From: a virus | Virus record (IMG/VR): IMGVR_UViG_3300025646_000313 | Span: 1 to 26,039 of that record | DNA: 26,039 nt | Strand: one strand, 5' to 3' | Part shown: piece by piece, positions 1-7,957 of the stretch | Layout: every line of letters starts with the position of its first letter | Position numbering within the stretch: the stretch's first letter is position 1 | Position numbers and translations under genes: made by a program | Notes under the pieces: model-generated | What the model was told of the DNA's origin: nothing | Database searches by the model: none | Seen by the model: the letters and a program-made list of their open reading frames with translations, nothing else

Positions 1-75
1 AAAGAAAAGCAAGCTAAAATAAAAGAGTTTAATAGAAAACAAGAAGCTTTGTTATCAAATCTCAAAAAAAGCTAA
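1..75 (+). CDS. C-terminal fragment of a rightward gene
   Basis: Frame 1 is open from the window edge to a TAA at 73-75 and gives 24 residues rich in Lys, Glu and Gln, ending in NLKKS. This looks like the end of a charged, helical or coiled-coil protein. It runs toward the leftward methyltransferase and overlaps its last 14 bases, so the two are convergent. It has the same orientation as the late genes at the right end of the window and could be the last gene of the structural module if the genome is circular or permuted. Too little is visible to name it. Confidence 0.5.
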   Translation, partial: KEKQAKIKEFNRKQEALLSNLKKS

Positions 76-1717
76 TTTGATTTTCAATAAATTCTATTTC
101 ACTCGTATTTAATGCAAAATATTGATTTAACTCGTTATTTATTAATTCAATTCCATTATTTACAGAAATAGAATCATTGTATATACTTTCTGTAATATTA
201 GAAATTTTTTCTTTCATTTGTATGTCTGTAATTATTGGCAATTTTATTAAATCTGATATTTTAATTTGAGGTTGCTTTCCAATAAAATGCCTTATAATTC
301 CTGTTTTTTGAGCTATAAAAGTTGAGATATTTGAATTCAAATATCCACAAATAAACATTAATTCTTTAATAGATTGTTCAGCATTATCTCTAAATGAAAA
401 TACATATAAGCTATTATTTGATGTGCTTAAATTATCATCAAAAGAAGCTACTATATTTTTACAGGATTGCCTTATAAAAACCTTTGGATTTTTAAATACT
501 AATTCATCTCCCATTCCAATTCGCTTTTTATTTTTTACACCTTCCTTTTCTAATTGAACTTTTAAATCATTATTAATTTTATCTTGTAATTTTTTATCAT
601 ATTTTAAGATTTTGTCTGTTTGCATTTTGCAAAACCTATCTTTTAAACTTCTTGAACCAACGTAATATAGATATTCATTTTGATTTAATTGATAACTTTC
701 TGATATTTTATTTACAAATTTATCTTCCATATTCAAAAGCATTGAACAGGTGCGAATTGATTTATTTGGATAAACATTTTGAATTATTGAAGTTTTATTT
801 GTAATTTTTTCAATTATTTGATTTGTTAAATTGCACTCTTCTTTGAAATTAAATTTATATTCAGATTCTTCATTTTTCCAATCTAGAGAGTTTTTGTAGT
901 ATTCATTTTTGGTTTTATAATCTATGATTTTTGTGTTATTGTTATTTTTTATATTTGAAATTTTTAAAATAATCTGTCCACTTGCTACATTATCAAACTC
1001 AGATATATTGTGTATAATTTCACTTATAGCATAGTTATTAAGCAAATATTCTCTTGTATATTTATAGGCAGTCTCATTAAATGCAGCGTCTATTATAAAA
1101 CTTAATTGTCCATTGGGTTTTAAAAAATCTAAAGCATGTTCTAAAAATAACATTACATAATTGATTTTTCCATTTTGAAGATTTTTTGGAAATTGATTAT
1201 ATGTTTTTAAAAAATAATTACGTTCTGCTTCGGTTTTACCTTTATCCCTTCTGCCATAAAGAGTAATATACGGAGGATTTCCAATAACATAGTCAATTTT
1301 ATTTAAGTATTGATATATTTTTGATGTTGATGTTAAATCTTTTTTCTTTGTAAAGTCCACATTAAAAGCATTTAGATTGTAATCTATTTGTTGATTATAC
1401 ATTTTGCAATACAGTTCTTTTATATTGTGTATACATTCATTTAAAATATCTAAATCTATGTCATTAAAGATTAAATTATGTTTTAGAAAATTATCCACTA
1501 TCAATTGTGAATTATAATGATTATGAATTTTTTTCATTAATTCTAAAATCAACATACCGTTTCCACAAGATGGCTCTAAAATGATTTTATTATTAACTTC
1601 TGCAATATCTATAACATTGATAATGTTATTTATAATTTCATTATTTGTTGTAAAAAATATACCATTCTTAGATTTATAATTATTGGATAAATTTTCAGAA
1701 TATTGTACATTTAACAT
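62..1717 (-). CDS. N6-adenine DNA methyltransferase (Eco57I/TaqI-like)
   Basis: 551 residues. It transfers a methyl group from S-adenosylmethionine to adenine N6 in DNA. Motif I for AdoMet binding is LEPSCGNG (residues 47-54) and the catalytic motif IV is NPPY (147-150), in the order of gamma-class adenine methyltransferases. The C-terminal third, with a GYLNSN...GIIRHFIGKQ stretch near residues 455-485, resembles the TaqI/Eco57I target-recognition region. No nuclease domain or restriction partner is seen, so it is probably an orphan methyltransferase protecting phage DNA or marking it. It is the last gene of the long leftward block and follows a 22-codon ORF. Start ATG at 1717 has no Shine-Dalgarno, like most genes here. 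Recognition sequence cannot be read from the protein. Confidence 0.88.
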   Translation of the reverse strand: MLNVQYSENLSNNYKSKNGIFFTTNNEIINNIINVIDIAEVNNKIILEPSCGNGMLILELMKKIHNHYNSQLIVDNFLKHNLIFNDIDLDILNECIHNIKELYCKMYNQQIDYNLNAFNVDFTKKKDLTSTSKIYQYLNKIDYVIGNPPYITLYGRRDKGKTEAERNYFLKTYNQFPKNLQNGKINYVMLFLEHALDFLKPNGQLSFIIDAAFNETAYKYTREYLLNNYAISEIIHNISEFDNVASGQIILKISNIKNNNNTKIIDYKTKNEYYKNSLDWKNEESEYKFNFKEECNLTNQIIEKITNKTSIIQNVYPNKSIRTCSMLLNMEDKFVNKISESYQLNQNEYLYYVGSRSLKDRFCKMQTDKILKYDKKLQDKINNDLKVQLEKEGVKNKKRIGMGDELVFKNPKVFIRQSCKNIVASFDDNLSTSNNSLYVFSFRDNAEQSIKELMFICGYLNSNISTFIAQKTGIIRHFIGKQPQIKISDLIKLPIITDIQMKEKISNITESIYNDSISVNNGIELINNELNQYFALNTSEIEFIENQISFF

Positions 1718-1760
1718 ATTTCTATATAATTACTTACTATCGTTTTTTTTTGTTTAAATA

Positions 1761-1829
1761 TTAAAATATTGTTGTTATCACTGCACCAACAACAAAAACT
1801 CCGAGATATATAAAAGCAAAGGTTGTCAT
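1761..1829 (-). CDS. Possible 22-residue membrane peptide
   Basis: An ATG four bases after the helicase stop codon opens a 22-codon frame ending in TAA. The product is almost entirely hydrophobic (begins MTTFAFIYLGVFVVG, ends TTIF) and would form one transmembrane helix. The start context TTTTTAATAAAATG matches the A+T-rich starts of other genes here, and it fills most of the only gap between the helicase and methyltransferase genes. No family is recognised. It may be a real phage membrane micropeptide or a chance frame. Confidence 0.35.
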   Translation of the reverse strand: MTTFAFIYLGVFVVGAVITTIF

Positions 1830-1833
1830 TTTA

Positions 1834-3168
1834 TTAAAAATTATTTTTTAAGTAGTCAACTAAATCTTTTTGAGTTTTAGCTTTATTTGATAGTGCAAAA
1901 AATAGTACTTTTTCATCTAAACAATTTTTAGTTATTAAATGAATATTTCTTACAATATTTTTTTGGCCTTGCCTATGGAGTCTTTTATTAAATTGTTGAT
2001 AATATTCTAGATTCCAAGTGAGTCCATACCAAACTATTATATTTCCACCATATTGCAGATTTAACCCGTGGCCTGCTGATGCTGGATGAGCTAGTAATAT
2101 TTTTATTTTTCCTTTATTCCAATCATCTTCTTGTTTAGCTGTTTCTAATTTTACAGCTTTAGGAAAAGCTTTTTGTAATTTTTCTAAATCATGCTTATAA
2201 TTATATGCTACTAAAAAATTTTCTCCTGGATTATCTTCAATAATTTCTTTTAATCTTTCTATCTTTTCATTATGAATTTCATGGACATTTTTTTCTGAAT
2301 CATAAATTGATCCATTACACATTTGAAGCAATTTATTTCCAAGAGCTGCTTTAGAAGGTGATTCAATATCAGTATCATCTAAAGAAATAATAAATTCTTT
2401 TTCTAATTCTTTATATTGTTGTTTTGCTTTATCAGGAAGTTCTATAAATTCATTTACATTTATGCATTCAGGAAGCTCTAAATAATCTTCTGCGGTCATA
2501 GTTACACAAACATCTTTAATTAATTCCATTATTTGTTCTTTTGCTCCTGGTTTTAATTTATAATTATATCCCATATAACCGTCAGGAACAAAGAATCTTT
2601 GCCTGTAATTTGTTATTGTTCTTCCTAAACGTTCACCTTGGTCAATTAAATACATTTGGCTCCATAAATCCATCATTCCATTAGGGCTAGGCGTTCCTGA
2701 TAATAAAACAATAGATCTAATATATTTCATTACTTTTTTCAAAGCTCTAAATCTTTTTGCTCTTGCTGATTTAAAACTACTACTTTCGTCTATTACAACC
2801 ATATCCCATTTCCACTTACATTTTTCTACAAGCCATGGCACATTTTCTTTATTTATTAAAGTTATAGTTTTATTTGAATTAATAGCTGATAATCTTTCAT
2901 TTACTGATCCTGTAGCAATTGCGATATCAAGCTCTTGTAAATGTTCCCATTTTTGCGCTTCTTTATGCCATACATTATTTGCAACTTTTAAAGGCGCAAT
3001 AATTAATATTCTTTCTACAGAAAAATTATAATATAGATCATGAATAGCAGTAAGCGTAGTTGTAGTTTTACCGAGCCCCATATCTAAGAATAAAGCACAT
3101 TTCTTTTTATTCAATACTACATCTAAAGCAGAATTTTGGTAATGATGTAAATTTTCTCTTTTAAGCAT
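1834..3168 (-). CDS. SNF2-type superfamily 2 DNA helicase
   Basis: 444 residues, the compact form common in phages. The motifs are in order: Walker A DMGLGKT (residues 29-35), motif II DESS (127-130), motif III SGTP (157-160), and motif VI QFNKRLHRQGQ with its arginine finger region (about 392-402). This is an ATP-driven double-stranded DNA translocase or remodeller rather than a replicative helicase, probably acting in recombination, repair or replication restart. The start overlaps the stop of the VRR-NUC gene by one base (TAATG), so translation is probably coupled. A helicase directly after a VRR-NUC nuclease is a recurrent phage pairing and suggests joint action on branched DNA. No accessory domains are visible. 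Confidence 0.9.
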   Translation of the reverse strand: MLKRENLHHYQNSALDVVLNKKKCALFLDMGLGKTTTTLTAIHDLYYNFSVERILIIAPLKVANNVWHKEAQKWEHLQELDIAIATGSVNERLSAINSNKTITLINKENVPWLVEKCKWKWDMVVIDESSSFKSARAKRFRALKKVMKYIRSIVLLSGTPSPNGMMDLWSQMYLIDQGERLGRTITNYRQRFFVPDGYMGYNYKLKPGAKEQIMELIKDVCVTMTAEDYLELPECINVNEFIELPDKAKQQYKELEKEFIISLDDTDIESPSKAALGNKLLQMCNGSIYDSEKNVHEIHNEKIERLKEIIEDNPGENFLVAYNYKHDLEKLQKAFPKAVKLETAKQEDDWNKGKIKILLAHPASAGHGLNLQYGGNIIVWYGLTWNLEYYQQFNKRLHRQGQKNIVRNIHLITKNCLDEKVLFFALSNKAKTQKDLVDYLKNNF

Positions 3169-3443
3169 TATTCTTCCATATTATTAAAAAGCACTATTCC
3201 TTCACCTACATCGTCAATTACATAAGTAGGAATACATTGATCTTGTAATTTATTTATAGTTTTTTGTTGTAGTTTAGTCGGTTTTTTACCTTCAGCTTTA
3301 AATTCAATAATAATAGTTTTACCATTTCTAAAGAAAATTCTATCAGGAACAGAACGGTTACCTGGACTAACCCACTTATAACATAACCATCCTAAATATT
3401 TAGCATGGTTACAAACTTTAGTTTCAATCTCTGATTCTCTCAT
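3168..3443 (-). CDS. VRR-NUC domain nuclease
   Basis: 91 residues, essentially one stand-alone VRR-NUC domain of the PD-(D/E)XK superfamily. The catalytic pattern is visible: an N-terminal Glu (E4 or E6), then SVPDRIFF with Asp34, then IIEFKA with Glu47 and Lys49, followed by a KLQQ helix. Stand-alone phage VRR-NUC proteins are structure-selective nucleases thought to cut branched DNA such as Holliday junctions. It overlaps the dCMP deaminase gene by 20 bases and the helicase by one base, so it sits in a tightly coupled operon. Function beyond nuclease activity is inferred from the family and context. Confidence 0.88.
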   Translation of the reverse strand: MRESEIETKVCNHAKYLGWLCYKWVSPGNRSVPDRIFFRNGKTIIIEFKAEGKKPTKLQQKTINKLQDQCIPTYVIDDVGEGIVLFNNMEE

Positions 3444-3864
3444 AAATAATATCTACATTTAATTTTTTAAGCATATCTATTCCAGATGTGTCAGCATATT
3501 CATCAGAATAAATAACTGTTTTGCAAGATGTATTTGCGATTAATTTAGCACAAACAATGCAAGGAGATGTTGTAATATAAATTGTGTCAATATCCATTAC
3601 ATTATCACATTGGAGCAAAGCATTTTGTTCTGCGTGTGTTGCCATACATGAATTTAAGCCTTGAGATGATTTTTGTTTTTCACCTCCACAAGGTTTATCT
3701 ATACAATGAGGAAAGTTTTTTGGAACACCGTTATATCCTGTTGCTTTTATATGCCCATGTTTATTTATAATAACACAGCCAACAGAACGTCTTGGACAAG
3801 TTGATCTAGTAGCAACTAATCTTGCTATTTTTAAGAAATATTGATTTTTCGATTCTCTTTGCAT
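3424..3864 (-). CDS. dCMP deaminase
   Basis: 146 residues; zinc-dependent conversion of dCMP to dUMP. Zinc and proton-shuttle residues are clear: HAE at 78-80 and PCxxC at 101-105. The N-terminal STCPRRSVGC segment is typical of the family. A sigma70 promoter lies 39 bases upstream of the start (3903-3931) and the downstream VRR-NUC gene overlaps it. Next to a hydroxymethylase and a MazG-like enzyme it would reshape the pyrimidine nucleotide pool. If the hydroxymethylase uses dCMP the two enzymes would compete for substrate; if it uses dUMP they would work in series. That makes this gene relevant to which base is modified. Confidence 0.92.
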   Translation of the reverse strand: MQRESKNQYFLKIARLVATRSTCPRRSVGCVIINKHGHIKATGYNGVPKNFPHCIDKPCGGEKQKSSQGLNSCMATHAEQNALLQCDNVMDIDTIYITTSPCIVCAKLIANTSCKTVIYSDEYADTSGIDMLKKLNVDIIYERIRD

Positions 3865-3902
3865 AATTTTATCATTTTAAGATTATATTTTTAAACATTT
3901 TA

Positions 3903-3931
3903 ATTATAAAGCCTTATTTTTTAAAAGTAAA
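3903..3931 (-). promoter_or_regulatory. Sigma70 promoter for the dCMP deaminase operon
   Basis: On the minus strand, -35 TTTACT, a 17-base spacer and -10 TATAAT, reading toward the deaminase start at 3864. The upstream flank (AACTAAAATTTATTTT, fused to the stop of the preceding gene) is the same as at several other promoters in the window. Confidence 0.75.
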
Positions 3932-3938
3932 ATAAATT

Positions 3939-5060
3939 TTAGTTATTGTAAATTAATTGCTTATATTCTTCTACAGTTAAATTATTTTCTTTTAAAACTT
4001 TATCATCTGAAGGATGTTCAGGTTTATTGAAAGTGTCAATCAAACCTAGCTCTAACATCTTTTTTTGTCTTCCAAAAGGATGGTCAATTATATTACTGCT
4101 ATTCCATGTTGAATCTAAACAAAGATGGTCATAATCTGATCCTGGTTTAATATAGTTTTCAATCCATCTGATAAAATCACAAGCAATATCTTCAGAATTA
4201 TATGGAACTGCTCCTGTGTCATTATAAATTTTATCTGTTAAAGCATCAAGAAAATCTAATTGCTTCATTCCTTTAGGTCTTTCTGCTAAATAATTTAAAC
4301 ATTCTATTGCATTTTTACCATAAAAGAAATGTGATTCTAAATTTATGAATCTAGGAAAAAAGTCTGCAATGTCAGCTAAAGTTGCCGCATATTGGAATCT
4401 AAATACTCTAAAACCTCTTGCTTTATTGAATCTTTCTAAAAATCCCATTAATGTTCTGAAGTTTTTAGCTGATCCTCTTTGCAAATAATTGGCAAACTCT
4501 TTACATAATCCAGGTAAATGTTCACACATAAAATAGTCTCCTCCTAATTTATAATCTCCTTCAGCTTTAGGAAAAGGTGCTATTTGATAGCCTACGCTTG
4601 TAAATTTAGGTCCTTTAAATTCTTTTATTACTTTAACCATATCTTTTACAGAATCGCAAGTATGAAAATGTAAAAGAATAGAATTATAATAACCAGATGG
4701 ATTTTTAGCATAATTAATGCCTGATCCTGTAAGTCTATGAACAAAAAAGACAAATAGCCATTCTGGTAAATCCCATAATTCTGTATGAAATTTATCAACT
4801 ATTTCTTTTCTCCATTCAGGCATTTTTGCTTTATATGGATGAGTTTCATAATCATGCCATATATCTAAGATTAATTGAGTAAATCCTGCATATTTTCTTG
4901 CACATACATCATAAAGATAAACATTCTTTATTAAATCATCATTCCATGGAGTTTCTTTATATGGAACTAATCCTAAATTGCAATTTTCATGCTGCCATTT
5001 AGAAATTTTAGCGTAATAAATAAATTCTTCGTAATATTTTGTTGTCTGTAAATTATGCAT
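3939..5060 (-). CDS. Candidate amino-acid:DNA transferase (aGPT-PPlase-like)
   Basis: 373 residues from the ATG at 5060. A longer frame exists from a TTG at 5102, but it would overlap the upstream gene by 50 bases instead of 8. The protein is aromatic-rich and helical, with a PWNDDLIKNVY segment near the N-terminus, GFLERFNKARGFRVFRFQY in the middle, and DFFPRFINLESHFFYG after it. This layout resembles the alpha-glutamyl/putrescinyl-thymine pyrophosphorylase family, which in phages such as ViI and M6 attaches amino acids to an activated hydroxymethyl base in DNA. The match is from memory of family patterns, not a search. Context supports it: immediately upstream are a PLP enzyme, an SGNH-like protein and a pyrimidine hydroxymethylase, all leftward and nearly without gaps. 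The P-loop kinase that activates hydroxymethyluracil in those systems is not in this window. Confidence 0.5.
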   Translation of the reverse strand: MHNLQTTKYYEEFIYYAKISKWQHENCNLGLVPYKETPWNDDLIKNVYLYDVCARKYAGFTQLILDIWHDYETHPYKAKMPEWRKEIVDKFHTELWDLPEWLFVFFVHRLTGSGINYAKNPSGYYNSILLHFHTCDSVKDMVKVIKEFKGPKFTSVGYQIAPFPKAEGDYKLGGDYFMCEHLPGLCKEFANYLQRGSAKNFRTLMGFLERFNKARGFRVFRFQYAATLADIADFFPRFINLESHFFYGKNAIECLNYLAERPKGMKQLDFLDALTDKIYNDTGAVPYNSEDIACDFIRWIENYIKPGSDYDHLCLDSTWNSSNIIDHPFGRQKKMLELGLIDTFNKPEHPSDDKVLKENNLTVEEYKQLIYNN

Positions 5061-5979
5061 AGTCAAAAGCTGATTGATCTCCCCATTCTCTAACTCCATC
5101 AATATCTTTCCAATTAGATATTTCTGAAAGTCTATTTTCTATTTGTTTATCTGATCCTACGTTTATAAATATAGCACCAGGTTTTCCTTCATCAATAAAT
5201 CTTTTATATGCTTTTGCATCATAAGTAGTTGTAGTATTAAACTCAGGCATATATTCTGATTTTTGATAAAAAGATTTATGATAAGACACAACATTAGCAT
5301 TTCCTTTTTCACCTTCTTTAATATTTCTTGCTACAGCAACGCCTTTAGCATCAGCATTAGGCCAACCTATTTGTAAAGCTCTTATCATAGTTCCTGTTGA
5401 AACTGCGCAATAAAATTCTGTAGGTTCACCATAAATTAATCGATGGTTTTCACACATATTTATTAATCCTGCAGTAACTTCAGGAGTATTTGCTAACCCG
5501 AAAGGAAGAGCAATACCATTAAATTTTTCTGCCCAATCACGAATCCAAGAATTTAAACAAGGCATAGCTGGAATCTTAACGAATCTTAAATCACAATTCT
5601 TATAAGCTAAAACAACAGCTTGGTGAGGCGTAACTTGTTTTGATGCTGCTGCAAAGAATACAGCTTTTTTATTATATATTTCTGAAAGCATAGCTATAGC
5701 TTCAGGAGCATGACCTACTCTTGGAGAAGCATAGCCTAATAAATTTGAATTTGTTTCAGCAATAAACTTTTCTGCCCCATAAGCTTTTAGTCCACATGGA
5801 CCTTTAGCAAAGTCTAAAATAAAAATATCATCTCTTTCAGGAGATGGGTAAAATTCAGGCATAGGAAGTTTTGATTTAAACTTTCCATATAAATTCAAAT
5901 AATATTCTCTACATTCTCCAAATTGTATATTATGGAAAAGTTGATCTTTATTTTTATTTGATTCAGTTATCTCATACAT
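5053..5979 (-). CDS. Fold-type-II PLP-dependent enzyme (tryptophan synthase beta/ACC deaminase-like)
   Basis: 308 residues. A GLKAYGAEKF segment (63-72) sits where the family has its Schiff-base lysine (Lys65 or Lys71). It is followed by a substrate loop around 83-120 and a STGTMIRALQIGWPNAD stretch (194-210) that fits the glycine-rich loop binding the PLP phosphate, then KGVAVAR. This pattern is typical of the tryptophan synthase beta superfamily, in a diverged form. PLP enzymes occur in phage thymine-hypermodification clusters, where they rework the amino acid linked to the base, for example by decarboxylation. The gene starts one base after the SGNH gene stops and overlaps the transferase-like gene by 8 bases. 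An unrelated role in amino-acid metabolism is possible. Confidence 0.6.
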   Translation of the reverse strand: MYEITESNKNKDQLFHNIQFGECREYYLNLYGKFKSKLPMPEFYPSPERDDIFILDFAKGPCGLKAYGAEKFIAETNSNLLGYASPRVGHAPEAIAMLSEIYNKKAVFFAAASKQVTPHQAVVLAYKNCDLRFVKIPAMPCLNSWIRDWAEKFNGIALPFGLANTPEVTAGLINMCENHRLIYGEPTEFYCAVSTGTMIRALQIGWPNADAKGVAVARNIKEGEKGNANVVSYHKSFYQKSEYMPEFNTTTTYDAKAYKRFIDEGKPGAIFINVGSDKQIENRLSEISNWKDIDGVREWGDQSAFDYA

Positions 5980-5980
5980 T

Positions 5981-6976
5981 TTAATTCCAATTATAAATTG
6001 ATCGATAATATTTAGGAGCTATATGCACAGATGAGTGTAATTCCATTATTTCTCTTGCATATTCATCTCCTGGCATTGTATACCATTGTTTAGGCGGTTC
6101 TATAAGATCAAAGTCAAAACAATAATCGCTAAGATATTTTATAAAGTCAAATGTAAATTTTAATCTTTCCCATCTTGCTCCATAAAAATTTTGTCCTTCA
6201 AATTGCCCTGTTTTAGGTAATTTTCTTAATTCATGTTCTATAGGAACAGGAGCACAAACTTTTATAGGAATCTTATAAAAGTTCTGCCATTTAATTATTT
6301 CTTTAGCATACAAATCAGCAAACTCTTTTGCAGTAAAAGTTTTTAATCTTAATAAATGGAATCTTATGTCAATTGATCCTAAACATAATGTTATTTCTTT
6401 AATATTTTTAGGTTGATTTTGATAATGTAAAAATGAATCTAATCCAGATTTACAAATTACACTATATAATGTTTTTCCATTCAATCTTGTAATTGCTTGA
6501 TCTTTAGTTGAAAATGCTAATGTATGGCTATCACCTATAATCCATTTATTTAACTTAAGCGATTCCATTGGAAGATATTTTGCTTTATTCAATATATTTT
6601 CAAATTTTTCTAAGAAGTCAAAATCAACCATTTTTGAAGTTGTTTTTGCACCAATTCGTTTTTCTATTTGAGAAATATAATTACAATCTTTTATTTTCCA
6701 ATCTAAAGAAAATAATTTAGCTTCATTATCTACTGCATCCATTAAGTTATAGCAATTTGAAACTATATCATCATTGAATCCTCCAAATAAGTTCAAAGAT
6801 CCATGAAAATTAACCCCATGGTCAATATAAATATTTTCATAGTCTAATAAATCAGTTTCTTTTGTTGCTATGTCAGCATCTAGTCTTTGCGCCCACATCA
6901 TAGCCCATCCTCTAATATGGCTTTTTTCTGATTTAGGAATTGGAGTAAAAGGATTATAAATTACAGATTTTTTCAT
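5981..6976 (-). CDS. SGNH-like hydrolase or acyltransferase
   Basis: 331 residues. A GDSH block (WIIGDSHTLAF, near 145-155) carries the candidate nucleophile Ser. A later LCLGSIDIRFHL (near 197-208) corresponds to the GxND-type block, and HSSVHIAPKYY near the C-terminus carries the His of the last SGNH block, though the usual Asp of DxxH is replaced. The first 140 residues match nothing I know. SGNH proteins are esterases or acyl-transfer enzymes. Its place between the hydroxymethylase and the PLP enzyme, with one base to the latter, suggests a step in DNA base modification such as acylation or deacylation. The start is ATG in an AATGATAAAA-type leader shared with other genes. It could instead act on host envelope sugars, but the operon argues against that. 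Confidence 0.55.
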   Translation of the reverse strand: MKKSVIYNPFTPIPKSEKSHIRGWAMMWAQRLDADIATKETDLLDYENIYIDHGVNFHGSLNLFGGFNDDIVSNCYNLMDAVDNEAKLFSLDWKIKDCNYISQIEKRIGAKTTSKMVDFDFLEKFENILNKAKYLPMESLKLNKWIIGDSHTLAFSTKDQAITRLNGKTLYSVICKSGLDSFLHYQNQPKNIKEITLCLGSIDIRFHLLRLKTFTAKEFADLYAKEIIKWQNFYKIPIKVCAPVPIEHELRKLPKTGQFEGQNFYGARWERLKFTFDFIKYLSDYCFDFDLIEPPKQWYTMPGDEYAREIMELHSSVHIAPKYYRSIYNWN

Positions 6977-6995
6977 TTTATTTTTATTAATTTTA

Positions 6996-7652
6996 TCATT
7001 TTATTAGATCAAAATGTCTAGGGTAAATATGAAGAGTTGCAGCATTCCAAAATAAATGCCCAAAACGTAAATGTTTATAAGTCTTCTTTAATTGTTTATA
7101 TGCTAAGTCATGAACAAAATGATGCCAATAAGAATCGTTTTTATAACCAAATATTGCGTCATTACTTCTCATATAAACATGATAATAAAGATGATCGTTT
7201 CTTATCATTAATTGAACACCATATGTGCATATAAAATCATTCATACCGTCTCTTACAGCATCTGCATGCATAGATGGGCGAATATAAATCATAGTTGCTT
7301 GTCTTGATAATTTACCATTTTCTAATTTAGCTATGGCATTTTCAAATTGTCTTCCATTTTCTTCTGAGAATATACACCAACCATAATTTGAGTTTATCCA
7401 ACCATCTTTTGTTGCAACTTCTTTCCATATAGAAGGGATTTTGCCTTCTATATCATTTATATTTCTACTTTGACTTAAATACCATTTTACTTCTGATTTA
7501 GCATATTTTTCATTTAATTCTCCAAATATTACTAAATCATTAGAAATAAATGAAGCATTTAATATCTCATAAGTTCCATTATCAGAAAGCAATTTATTTT
7601 CTTTAAGTCTTATAAATTCTTTTCTTATATGTTCTACATTATATCGTTCCAT
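6996..7652 (-). CDS. Pyrimidine-nucleotide hydroxymethylase (T4 gp42-like)
   Basis: 218 residues of the thymidylate synthase superfamily, most like T4 dCMP hydroxymethylase. It transfers a hydroxymethyl group from methylenetetrahydrofolate and water to C5 of a pyrimidine monophosphate. Visible landmarks are INSNYGW (86-92), catalytic Cys142 in DFICTYG, MRSNDAIFG (161-169) and Asp173 in YKND. Cys142 and Asp173 are 31 residues apart, as are Cys148 and Asp179 of T4 gp42. Asp at this site favours cytosine, whereas thymidylate synthases have Asn. The protein ends soon after PRHF, so it lacks about 28 residues found at the T4 C-terminus. It heads the modification cassette, and its ATG overlaps the DUF6378 stop. 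dUMP as substrate cannot be excluded. Confidence 0.88.
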   Translation of the reverse strand: MERYNVEHIRKEFIRLKENKLLSDNGTYEILNASFISNDLVIFGELNEKYAKSEVKWYLSQSRNINDIEGKIPSIWKEVATKDGWINSNYGWCIFSEENGRQFENAIAKLENGKLSRQATMIYIRPSMHADAVRDGMNDFICTYGVQLMIRNDHLYYHVYMRSNDAIFGYKNDSYWHHFVHDLAYKQLKKTYKHLRFGHLFWNAATLHIYPRHFDLIK

Positions 7653-7957
7653 TATTTTAAAGTACTTATATTAGACAAATTTATTCCGAATTCTTTATCT
7701 TTTAAAAAGTCTTCTAAAAGTTTTGCATAACCTACTATATCATGGATATTATCAATATAATTAGGATCACCACAAACACATCTTGCTATCTTATGAAATA
7801 TCATATGGAAAGCTTCAATATGCTCTTCTTCTAATAAATCATAATTAGGTGCCTGTTTTAACACATTACAAAGTCGTTGTGTTATTTTAGCATTATGTTC
7901 AAAAGATCCATATCTAGATCCTCTTTCTTTTAACGTTTTATCTATTTTATTTGTCAT
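7652..7957 (-). CDS. DUF6378 family protein
   Basis: 101 residues from the ATG at 7957; a TTG two codons earlier is less likely. The pattern RGSRYGSF near the N-terminus, then HMIFHKIARCVCGDPNY and DIVGYAKLLEDFL, is that of phage DUF6378 proteins. These are small helical proteins often found beside nucleotide metabolism genes and possibly related to MazG-type folds. The biochemical role is unknown. It overlaps the MazG-like gene by 11 bases and the hydroxymethylase by one, so it is translated as part of the same operon. Confidence 0.7.
   Translation of the reverse strand: MTNKIDKTLKERGSRYGSFEHNAKITQRLCNVLKQAPNYDLLEEEHIEAFHMIFHKIARCVCGDPNYIDNIHDIVGYAKLLEDFLKDKEFGINLSNISTLK

Noticed and set aside
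62-1717. Complete restriction-modification system
   Set aside because: Only the methyltransferase is present; neither a fused nuclease domain nor a restriction gene beside it is visible.
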